Both the position numbers and the translations under genes were made by a program. Positions 9,370-18,116 of a stretch of 63,439 bases of DNA are shown here, piece by piece; within the stretch, counting starts at the first letter, position 1, and every line of letters begins with the position of its first letter. Origin of the DNA: Candidatus Mediterraneibacter stercoripullorum (lineage in GTDB: Bacteria; Bacillota; Clostridia; Lachnospirales; Lachnospiraceae); contig DXCZ01000042.1 of assembly GCA_019115765.1 (NCBI GenBank), positions 1 through 63,439 on the forward strand, given 5' to 3'. The notes beneath the pieces were generated by a model. It saw only the letters and a program-made list of their open reading frames with translations, did no database searches and was not told the origin of the DNA.

Positions 9370-9442
9370 CGCATCCACCTCCTGTCTTCCATTTTACTCT
9401 TTCACGCTTCCAACTACAATACCAATGTAACATTCATTCACC

Positions 9443-9610
9443 TTGTTGTTTTCCCTCTTCAATGGTAAAGAATCCGGCGACGGTTACTGTGACATTCTCG
9501 GAGAAACAGATGATGAGACCGGATTCGTGATCGAGATCAAATATGCGGATGACGGAGATCTGGACGCCGCATGCCAAGAAGCATTGGAGCAGATTGATGA
9601 AAATCAGACC
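9443..9610 (+). pseudogene. C-terminal fragment of an AAA-ATPase-like / PD-(D/E)XK nuclease protein
   Basis: About 55 residues in frame (GKESGDGYCDILGETDDETG, VIEIKYADDGDLDAACQEAL, EQIDENQ) match the nuclease end of the AAA-like plus PD-(D/E)XK proteins common in gut Clostridia: GDGYCDI and VIEIKYA supply the D and ExK residues. There is no N-terminal ATPase part, and the reading frame runs straight into the palindromic repeat at 9610. A remnant, not a functional gene. Confidence 0.6.
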
Positions 9611-9790
9611 TGTTCCGGTATCCAGCTGTCAAGGCGGTGTGTTGTCACGAAGGCCCGTAGCAGAGCGCCGGCACTTAGGCCGCGTCCTTTGCGGCCTTAT
9701 GTGTCCGCTGCGCTATGCTCCGAGCGAGAGCGCGGCCGCCGGGACAACACACCGCCTTGACAGCGGCCTTCCAGAAACAAATGAACTATA
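9610..9790. repeat. Dispersed palindromic element, copy A
   Basis: About 180 bp. Perfect 21-bp inverted arms at 9626-9646 and 9743-9763 (CTGTCAAGGCGG... / ...CCGCCTTGACAG) enclose a G+C-rich core with further stems such as GGCCGC-N7-GCGGCC. The core recurs at 31.1 kb (copy B) and, inverted, at 60.9 kb (copy C). The flanks (GGTATCCAG on the left, AAACAAATGAAC on the right) recur in the collapsed copy at 18.07 kb. No transposase is present; MITE-like or structured-RNA origin is possible. Confidence 0.8.
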
Positions 9791-9807
9791 CAACGGACCC
9801 CCGGGAA

Positions 9808-11316
9808 CTAAAATCTCTTGATCTTCCTCGTCGTCGTCTTCTCGAACTCTGTATCTCTGACGATCAGGCTGTAGATCTTTTTCTGCGGTGCTGCCGTCCG
9901 GTTATACTCATCGATGACCTCCTGCAGCTTCGCGCGTACATCTTTGATGTGTTTTTTCTTCACGTAATCCTGATCCGGATAGATCTCCGCCTCGATCACG
10001 CCGCCCTTTTCACGGACAAGCACCTCGCCAACGAGACGATTTGTGCTCAGCGCGTTCTCCAGCTCCTCCGGCGAGACATTCTCCCCGTTCTTTGTGATGA
10101 TCAGGTTCTTCTTTCTTCCGGTCAGGTAGACAAAGCCTTCTTCATCCACATAGCCCAGGTCACCGGTCTTGAGCCAGCCGTCTTCCAGAGTCTCAGCCGT
10201 CTCTTCCGGCATCTTATAATAGCCCTGCATAACGCTGCTGCCCTTCACCCACAGCTCTCCGTCCACGGTTTTCGCCTCACAGTTGGGGATCAGCTGTCCA
10301 ACGGCTTCTTTCCGGATGTTCCAGGACACAGTCGTGCTGATGACTGGCGCGCACTCAGTCATGCCATATCCCTGAAGGATTGTAATATCGTATTTATTAA
10401 ACAGATCGATGTAGGCCGGATCCAGATAAGCACCTCCGCTGCAAATCGTATGGAACTGCTTTCCGAACACCTGAGCCTTCACGATCTTCGCAGGAAGAAG
10501 GGACGCCTCCTCCAGCTTCTTTGCCATGGTCTCTATCATCAGCGGCACCATCAGGATCATCTCTGGCTTGAAGAGCTTGATATTCTTTGCCACACGCATC
10601 AGAGAATCATTGATACAGATCACAGCTCCCAGAGAGATTCCTTTCAAGATATCCATACTCAGACAATATGCATGATGGATCGGCAGTACGGACAGAATAA
10701 CCGTCCGCTCCGGAATTTTCATATCCAGACAGGTAGCATTTTCCGCCACATTACGATGGGTCAGCATTACACCCTTACTCTTCCCTGTGGTTCCGGAAGT
10801 GAACATGATCGTACAGAGTGCATCTGGATCCGGTGTATAATCAAAGCTTCCTCTATGCTCTTCCAACAACTTCCAGTAAGCACGGGCATGATCATCGTGC
10901 TCAGCCTGCTGCATTGATATCAGCGCTTTCAGCTTCGGACACCGCTCCTTTGCAATGGCCGCCACATCCTTTCTCACCTCATCATAAACAAGAATCGTAG
11001 AATCCGAACGGTCGATCAGATCACATACATCATCTGCCGGGAGATTCACATCCAGAGGGACAATCACACTGCCGCTGTTCACGGTGCCGAAATATGTTAC
11101 CAGCCATGCATAAGATGTCATTCCGATCACGGCAATATGATTTCCCTGCTCTCCCAGGTCTTTCAGAACATTGGAAAAGCTCTCGCTGTCTTCTCTTAAG
11201 TTTGTATAAGATTTTGATTCTATTTCATTTTTCCCGATCTTATAACGGATGGCATCCTCCGGTCCGTATTTCTTCTCTGTGTTGACCAGGATTTCACGAA
11301 CGGTACTGCAAAGCAT
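9808..11316 (-). CDS. AMP-dependent acyl synthetase/ligase (long-chain acyl-CoA synthetase type)
   Basis: 502 residues from ATG 11316. ANL-superfamily enzyme that adenylates a carboxylic acid and transfers it to CoA or a carrier protein. Motifs: IMFTSGTTGKSKGVMLTHRN (P-loop), VLPIHHAYCL, ILQGYGMTECAPVIS, DGWLKTGDLGYVDEEGFVYL, and the catalytic Lys in TTTRKIKRF at the end. Directly upstream in the operon lies a stand-alone acyl carrier protein, the probable acceptor. Last gene of the SCP2-hydrolase-condensation-ACP-ligase operon. The acid used cannot be told from sequence. Confidence 0.9.
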   Translation of the reverse strand: MLCSTVREILVNTEKKYGPEDAIRYKIGKNEIESKSYTNLREDSESFSNVLKDLGEQGNHIAVIGMTSYAWLVTYFGTVNSGSVIVPLDVNLPADDVCDLIDRSDSTILVYDEVRKDVAAIAKERCPKLKALISMQQAEHDDHARAYWKLLEEHRGSFDYTPDPDALCTIMFTSGTTGKSKGVMLTHRNVAENATCLDMKIPERTVILSVLPIHHAYCLSMDILKGISLGAVICINDSLMRVAKNIKLFKPEMILMVPLMIETMAKKLEEASLLPAKIVKAQVFGKQFHTICSGGAYLDPAYIDLFNKYDITILQGYGMTECAPVISTTVSWNIRKEAVGQLIPNCEAKTVDGELWVKGSSVMQGYYKMPEETAETLEDGWLKTGDLGYVDEEGFVYLTGRKKNLIITKNGENVSPEELENALSTNRLVGEVLVREKGGVIEAEIYPDQDYVKKKHIKDVRAKLQEVIDEYNRTAAPQKKIYSLIVRDTEFEKTTTRKIKRF

Positions 11317-11441
11317 TTTTATTTCCCAATCCTTTCCCCGCATTCTGTGCGGATATAAAGAGACAGACCGCCTCCGGCTGCTGTCCGCCGTACACACGGT
11401 GTCACCGCAGCAGCCTTGCCGGCCTGCCTCTTATCTGACAT

Positions 11442-11675
11442 TTATGACTCTGAAGTCAGTTTCTCAAGATAATCAACAGCTTCCTGTACAGTGCGGATGT
11501 TGGCAGCCTCTGTCTGCTCAACTTCCACATCAAACTCATCCTCGATCTCTCCCAGCATGCTCATGAAGTCAAAGGATGTAAATCCAAGATCTTCCATAAA
11601 ACGCGATTCCGGTTTTATATTTTCCGGCTCTACTTCTACATAGTTGCAGATAATATCAACTAATTTTTCAAACAT
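11442..11675 (-). CDS. Stand-alone acyl carrier protein
   Basis: 77 residues, acidic, with the four-helix ACP pattern. The phosphopantetheine Ser is in DLGFTSFDFMSML, where the usual DSL is TSF. It lies between the condensation-domain gene and the ligase and probably carries the activated acyl or aminoacyl group between them. Not the fatty-acid-synthesis ACP by context. Confidence 0.9.
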   Translation of the reverse strand: MFEKLVDIICNYVEVEPENIKPESRFMEDLGFTSFDFMSMLGEIEDEFDVEVEQTEAANIRTVQEAVDYLEKLTSES

Positions 11676-11800
11676 ATCTGTTCTCCTTGTTCTATATTTT
11701 TCTCATCGAAAGTCCCTTACGCCGGCTGTCCACAGGCAGACCAGCCCACAACAGCTTTCCTGCTTGCGCCGGCTCGAATGTACATCACATGTACAAACAT

Positions 11801-13207
11801 CTAAACCAGCTTCATAATTTCTCCAATTGTCAGATCCGGGTTCTCGGCTCCCTTGAACATGATCTTGCACAGATAGTAGTACAGGTACTCAAGCTCTTCT
11901 CTTGAGTATGCCTTTACCTGATGTTCAAAGTTAAAGTCCAGCCCGTTGTCCTCAGGACGGTGCATAACTGTCAGGTACACGCCCTGCGGGCAGGTGCCGT
12001 TTGGATACCATTTTGTCTTGTAATGGATATCTCCCAGCTGGGTCAGCCCGTTCTCCTGCAGTGTCATGGGCTGATAAGTCAGAGAGATGGGCTCATAGGT
12101 CAGCCCCGGTGCCGGCTGAGGATACATTTTGGAACGATATGCGAAATACGCTGTCGGGTCATAGTTTGCATGTCGGAACATCTCGTTCTGCTTGTCACGG
12201 ATTGCGAACACGCCGTCCACGAACTTCATATCCTCAGAGAAGATCGTCCGCAGCGGGAAAGAATGAATCCTTGTTCCACCGGATTTCTTTTCCTTCAGAG
12301 TGGCACGTCTCGCGATAGCGTTATTGATAGACACATCCTCAAATCCGTTCATCTTCTGATAATAAGTGCGCAGTCCCATCAGAAGGAGACAAGCGAGAGA
12401 TACATGATATTTCTCACAGAAATCCATCAGACGCTTTGTAGGTTCAGCCTCCAGATGGAAGATATCCAGAGCAGACTTCGTATCATCTGATGAATTGAAT
12501 GCCGTGCGCAGTTCCGGGTTCTTGAACATTGCCCTTGCAGCTTCCAGTCGGTCTCTTCCGTGGATACCGCTGTAGATCGGCTCGCCTTTCTCGATCTCTT
12601 TCTGGAAGTACTCGATATCTCTCTGCTGAGCCTTGCTTCCTGCCTCGTATGCCAGATCCTTCTGGATCTGCTCGATGTAGGAAGCCATTTCCTTCGGATA
12701 GGGAACTCCCTCGTACTTCGCATTACAGTACAGCTCAATGATATCCTTCAGGAAACAGATCAGAGACTGTGCGTCCACGATCATGTGCTGAGCAAGGAAA
12801 TATACTCCATTGAAACCGTCAGGCATCTTGATCATGACGATCCGGGTCAGCGGAGAGTCCTCCAGTTTGAAGGGAACAGTCGTCCACTTCTGCATTTCAG
12901 CCTCAGCCTCTTCCATCGTGCCGCCTGTGAAATCTACAAACTCGATTTCTTTCTCTTCCGGATCCATTACATACTGATAATAATTACCTTCTTTATCTTT
13001 TGCAAAACGGACGCGCATTGCCTCGCTGCGTGCATATGCTTTATTGATAGACTTTGCCAGCAGATCCCAGTCGATATCTACCTCGATGGTCAGGCTTGTC
13101 CCGATGTTCAGCACCGCAAGCGTGGGGCAGAACGGCGCATAGAACAGATGATATTTCTGTGCAACAGTCAGCGGATACACTTTGTGTCCTTTTCTTGTCT
13201 TCATCAT
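11801..13207 (-). CDS. Free-standing NRPS-type condensation domain protein
   Basis: 468 residues made of a single condensation/acyltransferase domain (CoA-dependent acyltransferase fold). The catalytic motif HHxxxDG appears as QHMIVDA (about residues 140-146): the second His and the Asp are kept, the first His is Gln and Gly is Ala. Such proteins join a carrier-bound acyl or aminoacyl group to an amine or alcohol. The ATG at 13207 overlaps the hydrolase stop by four bases (ATGA). Genes for an ACP and a ligase follow. Product unknown. Confidence 0.85.
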   Translation of the reverse strand: MMKTRKGHKVYPLTVAQKYHLFYAPFCPTLAVLNIGTSLTIEVDIDWDLLAKSINKAYARSEAMRVRFAKDKEGNYYQYVMDPEEKEIEFVDFTGGTMEEAEAEMQKWTTVPFKLEDSPLTRIVMIKMPDGFNGVYFLAQHMIVDAQSLICFLKDIIELYCNAKYEGVPYPKEMASYIEQIQKDLAYEAGSKAQQRDIEYFQKEIEKGEPIYSGIHGRDRLEAARAMFKNPELRTAFNSSDDTKSALDIFHLEAEPTKRLMDFCEKYHVSLACLLLMGLRTYYQKMNGFEDVSINNAIARRATLKEKKSGGTRIHSFPLRTIFSEDMKFVDGVFAIRDKQNEMFRHANYDPTAYFAYRSKMYPQPAPGLTYEPISLTYQPMTLQENGLTQLGDIHYKTKWYPNGTCPQGVYLTVMHRPEDNGLDFNFEHQVKAYSREELEYLYYYLCKIMFKGAENPDLTIGEIMKLV

Positions 13208-14148
13208 TTCATGATACCTCCGATAAATGAATCAAGGGCTTTTTCATAGGCTTCTGTATCTTTATAATAGCTTTCGCCATGGCCCGCATCTTTAAAGATC
13301 AGCTTTGTCTTTGGTGAAGCGCAGTTCTTATATATCTCCTCGCACATCCAGCAGGGGACGAAGACATCCTTTTCTCCATGGATAAAGAGGTAGGGAACCT
13401 TTGCCTTTCTAACTTCCCTCGCTGCATTGCAGTCATCCAGTCCGTATCCTGCATTTCTCCGGTTCACTCTGTCCGCGATCTGGATCATGGGGAACGCCGG
13501 CAGATGATACATACTGTGGAGCACGTGAGTGAATACATCTTTTGCTGATGTAAAGGCACAGTCAGATACGATACCTTTGACCTGAGACGGAAGCTCCATC
13601 CCGCCGATCATACATACTGTAGCTCCTCCCATGGAGTTTCCGTGGAGCATGATCTGGGCATCGTCTCCGATCTTCTCTATCATCCAGCGGATCCATTCCA
13701 TGCCGTCCAGCCGGTCCATGGTGCCGAATCCGATATAGGTACCTTCGCTCTGCCCGTGAGCCCGCTCATCGATCAGGAGTACCCGGAACCCGTGATCCAG
13801 ATAATATCTGGAAAGGGAACCGTAATCATTCATTCCCTGACTGGTATAGCCGTGAAAGCAGATCACTGCTTTATTACCTTCATCGCCTTTGAAATATGTA
13901 CCGTGAAGTCTGAGCCCGTCCTTTGACTTGATCCATACATCCTCGTGGGACTGTTCCTCCAGCCACTCCCGGCGTTCCTTCATCATGGGCATGTACTGCA
14001 TCCAATCCACACCGGACATCTTCATGGTACGCTCTGTCTTTGCGTTGTAGCGTTTCATGGTCCTTCTGTAGAAATACGCGGTACCTCCGGCTTCCGCCGC
14101 TGCCGCAAGGCCAAGAACTGCTGCCACGCCTTTCAATATCTTGCTCAT
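13204..14148 (-). CDS. Membrane-anchored alpha/beta hydrolase
   Basis: 314 residues from ATG 14148 (GGAG 9 bases upstream; an ATG at 14157 has poorer spacing). A hydrophobic N-terminus (ILKGVAAVLGLAAAAEAGG) is likely a membrane anchor. The hydrolase domain has VICFHGYTSQG (oxyanion region), nucleophile Ser in LHGNSMGGATV, Asp in HGEKDVFVP and His in DAGHGESYY. Resembles BAAT/dienelactone-type hydrolases. In this operon it could release or trim the product; it is translationally coupled to the condensation gene. Confidence 0.85.
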   Translation of the reverse strand: MSKILKGVAAVLGLAAAAEAGGTAYFYRRTMKRYNAKTERTMKMSGVDWMQYMPMMKERREWLEEQSHEDVWIKSKDGLRLHGTYFKGDEGNKAVICFHGYTSQGMNDYGSLSRYYLDHGFRVLLIDERAHGQSEGTYIGFGTMDRLDGMEWIRWMIEKIGDDAQIMLHGNSMGGATVCMIGGMELPSQVKGIVSDCAFTSAKDVFTHVLHSMYHLPAFPMIQIADRVNRRNAGYGLDDCNAAREVRKAKVPYLFIHGEKDVFVPCWMCEEIYKNCASPKTKLIFKDAGHGESYYKDTEAYEKALDSFIGGIMK

Positions 14149-14217
14149 GTTCTGCATCTCCGTTTCTGCTTATAACCTGTGAGACTGTCGTTTACTTTTG
14201 TTTATTTTGCTTACTTC

Positions 14218-14556
14218 TTATTTTGTTTTCTTCTTGCTTGCAATGAGTTCCTTCAGCTTCAGCGCCTTATCTATATTTCCTTCTACTTTCAGTTTTCCAA
14301 GCGTAACAGCAAGGATCGGATCCATCTTTCCGTCCGCGATCTTGAACAGCGTCTCCGCCGAACAGGTGAACATAGCGTCCCTGTCGAAGTATTCATATGG
14401 TTCTACGGACAGCTGTCCGTCTTTTACCTCTGCATAGAAAATACCTTCTGCTTCTCCTGTTACATTGAACTGATATGCAAGATGTTCATTGATATCACTC
14501 ACATCTGCATCTACCAGCATGCTCTTCACTTTGGAAAACATGTCTGCGTATGTCAT
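14218..14556 (-). CDS. SCP2 sterol-binding-fold protein
   Basis: 112 residues covering one SCP2 lipid-transfer domain (FNVTGEAEGIFYAEVKDGQL, then CSAETLFKIADGKMDPILAV and LGKLKVEGN). These small proteins bind hydrophobic ligands such as acyl-CoA or lipids. First gene of the operon with hydrolase, condensation domain, ACP and ligase, behind a promoter with two palindromes. GGAGG lies 5 bases before the ATG. Its presence suggests that the product or substrate is lipid-like. Confidence 0.85.
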   Translation of the reverse strand: MTYADMFSKVKSMLVDADVSDINEHLAYQFNVTGEAEGIFYAEVKDGQLSVEPYEYFDRDAMFTCSAETLFKIADGKMDPILAVTLGKLKVEGNIDKALKLKELIASKKKTK

Positions 14557-14571
14557 ATTATCCTCCTTTTC

Positions 14572-14628
14572 GACCAGTGGTCATATGCTTTCTTTTGTTA
14601 GATTATCATTTTTTCGACTGATGGTCAA
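14572..14628 (-). promoter_or_regulatory. Promoter of the SCP2 operon with two TetR-type operators
   Basis: Minus-strand promoter with -35 TTGACC (14628-14623), a 17-base spacer and -10 TAATCT (14605-14600). Two related 11-bp palindromes, GACTGATGGTC (14616-14626, on the -35) and GACCAGTGGTC (14572-14582, downstream of the -10), share the core GACnnnTGGTC. Their centres are 44 bp apart. The divergent tetR-type gene starts at 14836, so it is the likely binder. Confidence 0.7.
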
Positions 14629-14835
14629 CCGTCGTTACAGTCAAATTCTTTTCTTTATTCATAGATTTTTTTGTTAGTTTTTCTCGATGGCATCCCTCAG
14701 AAGGATATGCTATACTGTGAAATGAATTCCCATAAAAGATAACGGCAACGAAGTTCCCGCCGCAGCATTTCACTGTCCGGCCCGGCACAGGTTCTGTTAT
14801 CAGATATTTCCTATTATTATAGAAAGGCGATGCAT

Positions 14836-15444
14836 ATGGCAAACCAGGTAAAATATGACCGTATTCTGGATGCGCTCCAGGAACTGCTGGAAAGTCAGAA
14901 GATCCAGTCCATTTCTGTCAGCGAGATCGCACATACAGCGGGAATCGGGAAGGGCAGCATCTATTACTACTTCCCATCGAAGGATGCTATTCTCGAAGCA
15001 CTGGTAGAACGTAATTATGAAAAGCCGCTCCGGACAGCGAAATCTCTGGCGTCTCATACCGAGATTTCTCCTTTTACAAGGATGGCAATGATTTTCGAAG
15101 CCTGCCGGAGTTCATCAAATGAATTTGTCAAATCAGAAGATAATTCAGGAACCGGAGCACAGGAGAAAGCCCTGCTGCACCAGAAGTATGTAAATCACAT
15201 TATCACAGAACTCAAGCCGGTCCTGGCAGAGATCATACGCCAGGGTGTTGACGCAGGACAGATTCATTTCAACGATCCCGAATCCCTGGCAGAGATCGTG
15301 TTGATCGTTCTGACTATAAAAATGGATAACACTCTCGTCCCCTCTACCAAAGAAGAGATAGAAAATACCATCAGTGCACTGATCTCTCTTCTGGAAAAAG
15401 GAACAGAGAATCCCCCCGGATCCCTGAATTTTCTGAAGAGCTGA
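14836..15444 (+). CDS. TetR/AcrR-family regulator
   Basis: 202 residues from the ATG at 14836 (AAGG 7 bases upstream; an ATG at 14830 is the alternative). N-terminal helix-turn-helix: ILDALQELLESQKIQSISVS, then EIAHTAGIGKGSIYYYFPSKDAIL. The C-terminal ligand domain is unassigned. It is divergent from the SCP2/condensation operon, whose promoter carries two palindromes, so it probably represses that operon and responds to an acyl or lipid ligand. Confidence 0.9.
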   Translation: MANQVKYDRILDALQELLESQKIQSISVSEIAHTAGIGKGSIYYYFPSKDAILEALVERNYEKPLRTAKSLASHTEISPFTRMAMIFEACRSSSNEFVKSEDNSGTGAQEKALLHQKYVNHIITELKPVLAEIIRQGVDAGQIHFNDPESLAEIVLIVLTIKMDNTLVPSTKEEIENTISALISLLEKGTENPPGSLNFLKS

Positions 15445-15552
15445 GCTATTGTTTCTGTTCGCGCGTTCTCAGTGTCCGCCATAACGGACACCGAAATCCA
15501 TCTGAACAGTAACGAACAATTACGATTTTGGTAGAAGTTTGTCCGGATTCTA

Positions 15553-15581
15553 TTGACAGAGCAAAAATTTTATGCTAATTT
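15553..15581 (+). promoter_or_regulatory. Sigma-A promoter of lon
   Basis: TTGACA, 17-base spacer, TAATTT. The transcript would begin about 15588, right at a 13-bp perfect hairpin (15591-15620, arms ACATAGCGAATAA / TTATTCGCTATGT) followed by TTTT. The hairpin could be a 5' stabilising structure or an attenuator ahead of the CIRCE site. Confidence 0.7.
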
Positions 15582-15634
15582 TCTGGTATCACATAGCGAA
15601 TAATTTTTTATTCGCTATGTTTTTGATATTTTAC

Positions 15635-15661
15635 TTAGCACTCATTCTCCCAGAGTGCTGA
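15635..15661 (+). promoter_or_regulatory. CIRCE element (HrcA operator) ahead of lon
   Basis: TTAGCACTC - 9 bases - GAGTGCTGA, one mismatch from the consensus inverted repeat bound by the heat-shock repressor HrcA. It lies in the probable 5' UTR, 45 bases before the lon start. CIRCE normally controls groESL and dnaK; here it suggests that lon belongs to the HrcA regulon. Confidence 0.85.
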
Positions 15662-15705
15662 TAACGCATTTCATATGCTGGCTGATTCAAAGGAGGCGAA
15701 AGATC

Positions 15706-17976
15706 ATGCTGGTAAGACCTGTTTACAACATCCTTCTTTTACCGGATGTATCTTATTACTTTAAAAAAGAATTTTTTACCGGGTTCGGTGAAGAGGAACT
15801 CACTCCCGGTTCTGATATTCTCTTTATCTTCCTCAAAAATGAAAATGAACAGGAAGAATATACAGAAGAAGATTTCTATCCGATCGGACTTTCCGCGCGG
15901 GTGGATGCGGTCAGTGAAGAGGATACCATTTCCGTACGCACACTGGAGCGTGTGGAGGTCACTGATCTGGAGCCCGTGAACGGAGTCCTTGCGGCGGCTG
16001 CTTCCATCCGGCCCGAAGTGACTGACCTGACCGACGAAGAGGCCGGGCAGAAGTTTGGCCAGATCCGTGGAGCCCTGCTGCGCTTTGTTCAGGGATACCA
16101 GTGGGGACTCTGGGCGCGCAGCTTTATCCTCCAGCGGAAAAATATGTACGATCTTGCATGCTCCCTGTCGGACTACCTGAATCTGAACGCAGAGGAAAAA
16201 TATCACATCCTTTCCGTAGATTCCAGACGGGAACGGTACGACAGGATCATAAACGCGATCACTGAATTTATGGAAATCGCAAAAGTCTCCGAAGAGGCAC
16301 AGAGTGCTCAGAAAGACGATCAGGAGCAGCTCTACCGGGAAGCCGCCATTAAGAAACAGATTGATTATCTGCAGCGGGAACTGGACGAGATGCATCCGGA
16401 AAATGTCTCTGATGTCAGAAAATTTGAGAAGAAGATTGAAGAATCCGGCATGAATGCGGAAGCGCGCAGAGAGGCGGATAAAGTCCTCAACCGGATGAAG
16501 CAGGAAGGAAAGGACAGTCACGAGTACGGTCTCCTCTACGATTATCTGGACTTTGTCACCAGTCTCTCCTGGAAAGCCCCGGAGGTAAAGCCCATTGATC
16601 TGGACAAAGCCGAGGAGATCCTGGATGAAGATCACTATGGGCTGAAGAAGGTAAAGGAACGTATCATCCAGCAGCTTGCCGTCATGGCTCTTAATAAGAA
16701 ACAATACGGTTCCATTCTTCTCTTTGTAGGCGCTCCCGGAACCGGCAAGACCAGTATCGGTCAGAGTATCGCCCGTGCCCTCGGCCGGGAATATGTCCGG
16801 ATCAGTCTGGGCGGAATCCGGGACGAAGCAGAGATCCGCGGACACAGACGTACTTACATCGGCGCCATGCCGGGCAGGATCATGGAAGGCATGAAGCGAA
16901 GCGGCGTCTCCAATCCTGTCATGGTTCTGGACGAGGTGGACAAGCTGGCGAAAGACTACGGCGGGGATCCGGCCAGCGCGCTGCTGGAGGTACTGGATCC
17001 TGAGCAGAACAATACATTTACGGATCATTATATGAATGTGCCCTACGATCTGTCCAATGTCTTGTTCGTCTGTACTGCCAACACGACCGACACGATCCCG
17101 GAACCGCTGCTGAACCGTATGGAAGTAATCTCCTTCCCGGGATATACGGCAGTGGAAAAATATCAGATCGCCAAACGACATCTGCTTCCGAAAGCAGAGA
17201 CAGCTATGGGCATTGATCCGAAGATGCTGAAACTGACCGACGGAGCACTCCGCCGGATGATCGACGAATATACGATGGAAGCGGGCGTCCGCGACTTGAA
17301 GAAACATATTGACACACTATGCAGATCTGCGGCTGTGAAGCTGGTCCGGAACGAAGGGGAGTCTCTGACGGTTACAAAGAGTAATCTGACTGATTACCTG
17401 GGAAATAAGCGTCTCCACCATGAGCGGAAGCTGAGTGCGAAGATCCCCGGCGTGGTGACCGGCCTCGCCTGGACACGTGCCGGAGGAGAAATTCTCTTTA
17501 TCGAGAGCAAATTGACTGAAGGGAAGGGGGAACTCCTTATCACCGGTCAGCTGGGGGATGTGATGAAGGAATCTGTGCAGATCGCCATCACCCTTGTAAA
17601 ATCCCTCTACCCGAAGGAGAGCAAGGTCTTCGAGGATCACGATCTGCATATTCATGTGCCTGAAGGCTCTGTCCCGAAGGACGGTCCTTCCGCCGGCATC
17701 ACCCTGACTACAGCGCTGGCATCCCTTATCACAGGAAAGGCTGTGGACACCTGTTATGCCATGACCGGAGAAGTCTCCCTGCGCGGAGGCGTCATGCCCA
17801 TCGGGGGACTGCCGGAGAAACTGATGGCAGCACAGAGGGCTGGTATTACGAAGGTATTTATCCCTGCAGATAATGTAGACGATCTGGAGGATGTGGCCGA
17901 AGAAGTAAAGGAAAAGCTGGATATCATTCCGGTGAAGAAGGTTACGGATGTGCTTGGGCGAGTGCTGAATCACTAA
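15706..17976 (+). CDS. lon: ATP-dependent protease Lon (S16)
   Basis: 756 residues from the ATG at 15706 (AAGGAGG 10 bases upstream). N-terminal substrate-binding domain, coiled region around residues 210-270, AAA+ module with Walker A GAPGTGKTS, Walker B VMVLDEVDKL and sensor region, then the protease domain with the Ser in PEGSVPKDGPSAGITL and the Lys in GGLPEKLMAAQRAGI (Ser-Lys dyad). It degrades misfolded and regulatory proteins in the cytoplasm. A CIRCE element and sigma-A promoter lie upstream. Confidence 0.97.
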   Translation: MLVRPVYNILLLPDVSYYFKKEFFTGFGEEELTPGSDILFIFLKNENEQEEYTEEDFYPIGLSARVDAVSEEDTISVRTLERVEVTDLEPVNGVLAAAASIRPEVTDLTDEEAGQKFGQIRGALLRFVQGYQWGLWARSFILQRKNMYDLACSLSDYLNLNAEEKYHILSVDSRRERYDRIINAITEFMEIAKVSEEAQSAQKDDQEQLYREAAIKKQIDYLQRELDEMHPENVSDVRKFEKKIEESGMNAEARREADKVLNRMKQEGKDSHEYGLLYDYLDFVTSLSWKAPEVKPIDLDKAEEILDEDHYGLKKVKERIIQQLAVMALNKKQYGSILLFVGAPGTGKTSIGQSIARALGREYVRISLGGIRDEAEIRGHRRTYIGAMPGRIMEGMKRSGVSNPVMVLDEVDKLAKDYGGDPASALLEVLDPEQNNTFTDHYMNVPYDLSNVLFVCTANTTDTIPEPLLNRMEVISFPGYTAVEKYQIAKRHLLPKAETAMGIDPKMLKLTDGALRRMIDEYTMEAGVRDLKKHIDTLCRSAAVKLVRNEGESLTVTKSNLTDYLGNKRLHHERKLSAKIPGVVTGLAWTRAGGEILFIESKLTEGKGELLITGQLGDVMKESVQIAITLVKSLYPKESKVFEDHDLHIHVPEGSVPKDGPSAGITLTTALASLITGKAVDTCYAMTGEVSLRGGVMPIGGLPEKLMAAQRAGITKVFIPADNVDDLEDVAEEVKEKLDIIPVKKVTDVLGRVLNH

Positions 17977-18005
17977 CTTCGCGGCTTAAACATCCGGAAA
18001 CAAGA

Positions 18006-18116
18006 GGCGCGGCCTGGAGGTCTTACAAATGGTAAGTTTTCCAAGCCGCGCCGATTTGTGTTTCGGTCTGTTCCCGGTATCCAGCTGTCAAGGCGGCCTT
18101 CCGGAAACAACTGAAC
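18006..18116 (+). repeat. 47-nt hairpin plus collapsed copy D of the palindromic element
   Basis: 18006-18052 is a strong stem-loop (GGCGCGGCCTGGA / TTCCAAGCCGCGCC). About 17 bases on, 18070-18116 carries only the outer parts of the dispersed palindrome (GTTCCCGGTATCCAGCTG, CAAGGCGG, CCTTCCGGAAACAACTGAAC) without the G+C-rich core. The same hairpin-then-palindrome order, in the other orientation, is found at 60882-61124 with a full core. The hairpin may also end lon transcription. Confidence 0.75.

Noticed and set aside
15472-15491. GTGTCCG-CCATAA-CGGACAC stem after tetR as a terminator
   Set aside because: Stable stem but no T-run follows; could only be a weak transcript end.
15739-17307. 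522-codon minus-strand frame opposite lon
   Set aside because: Fully within lon, whose motifs are complete; no independent signals.
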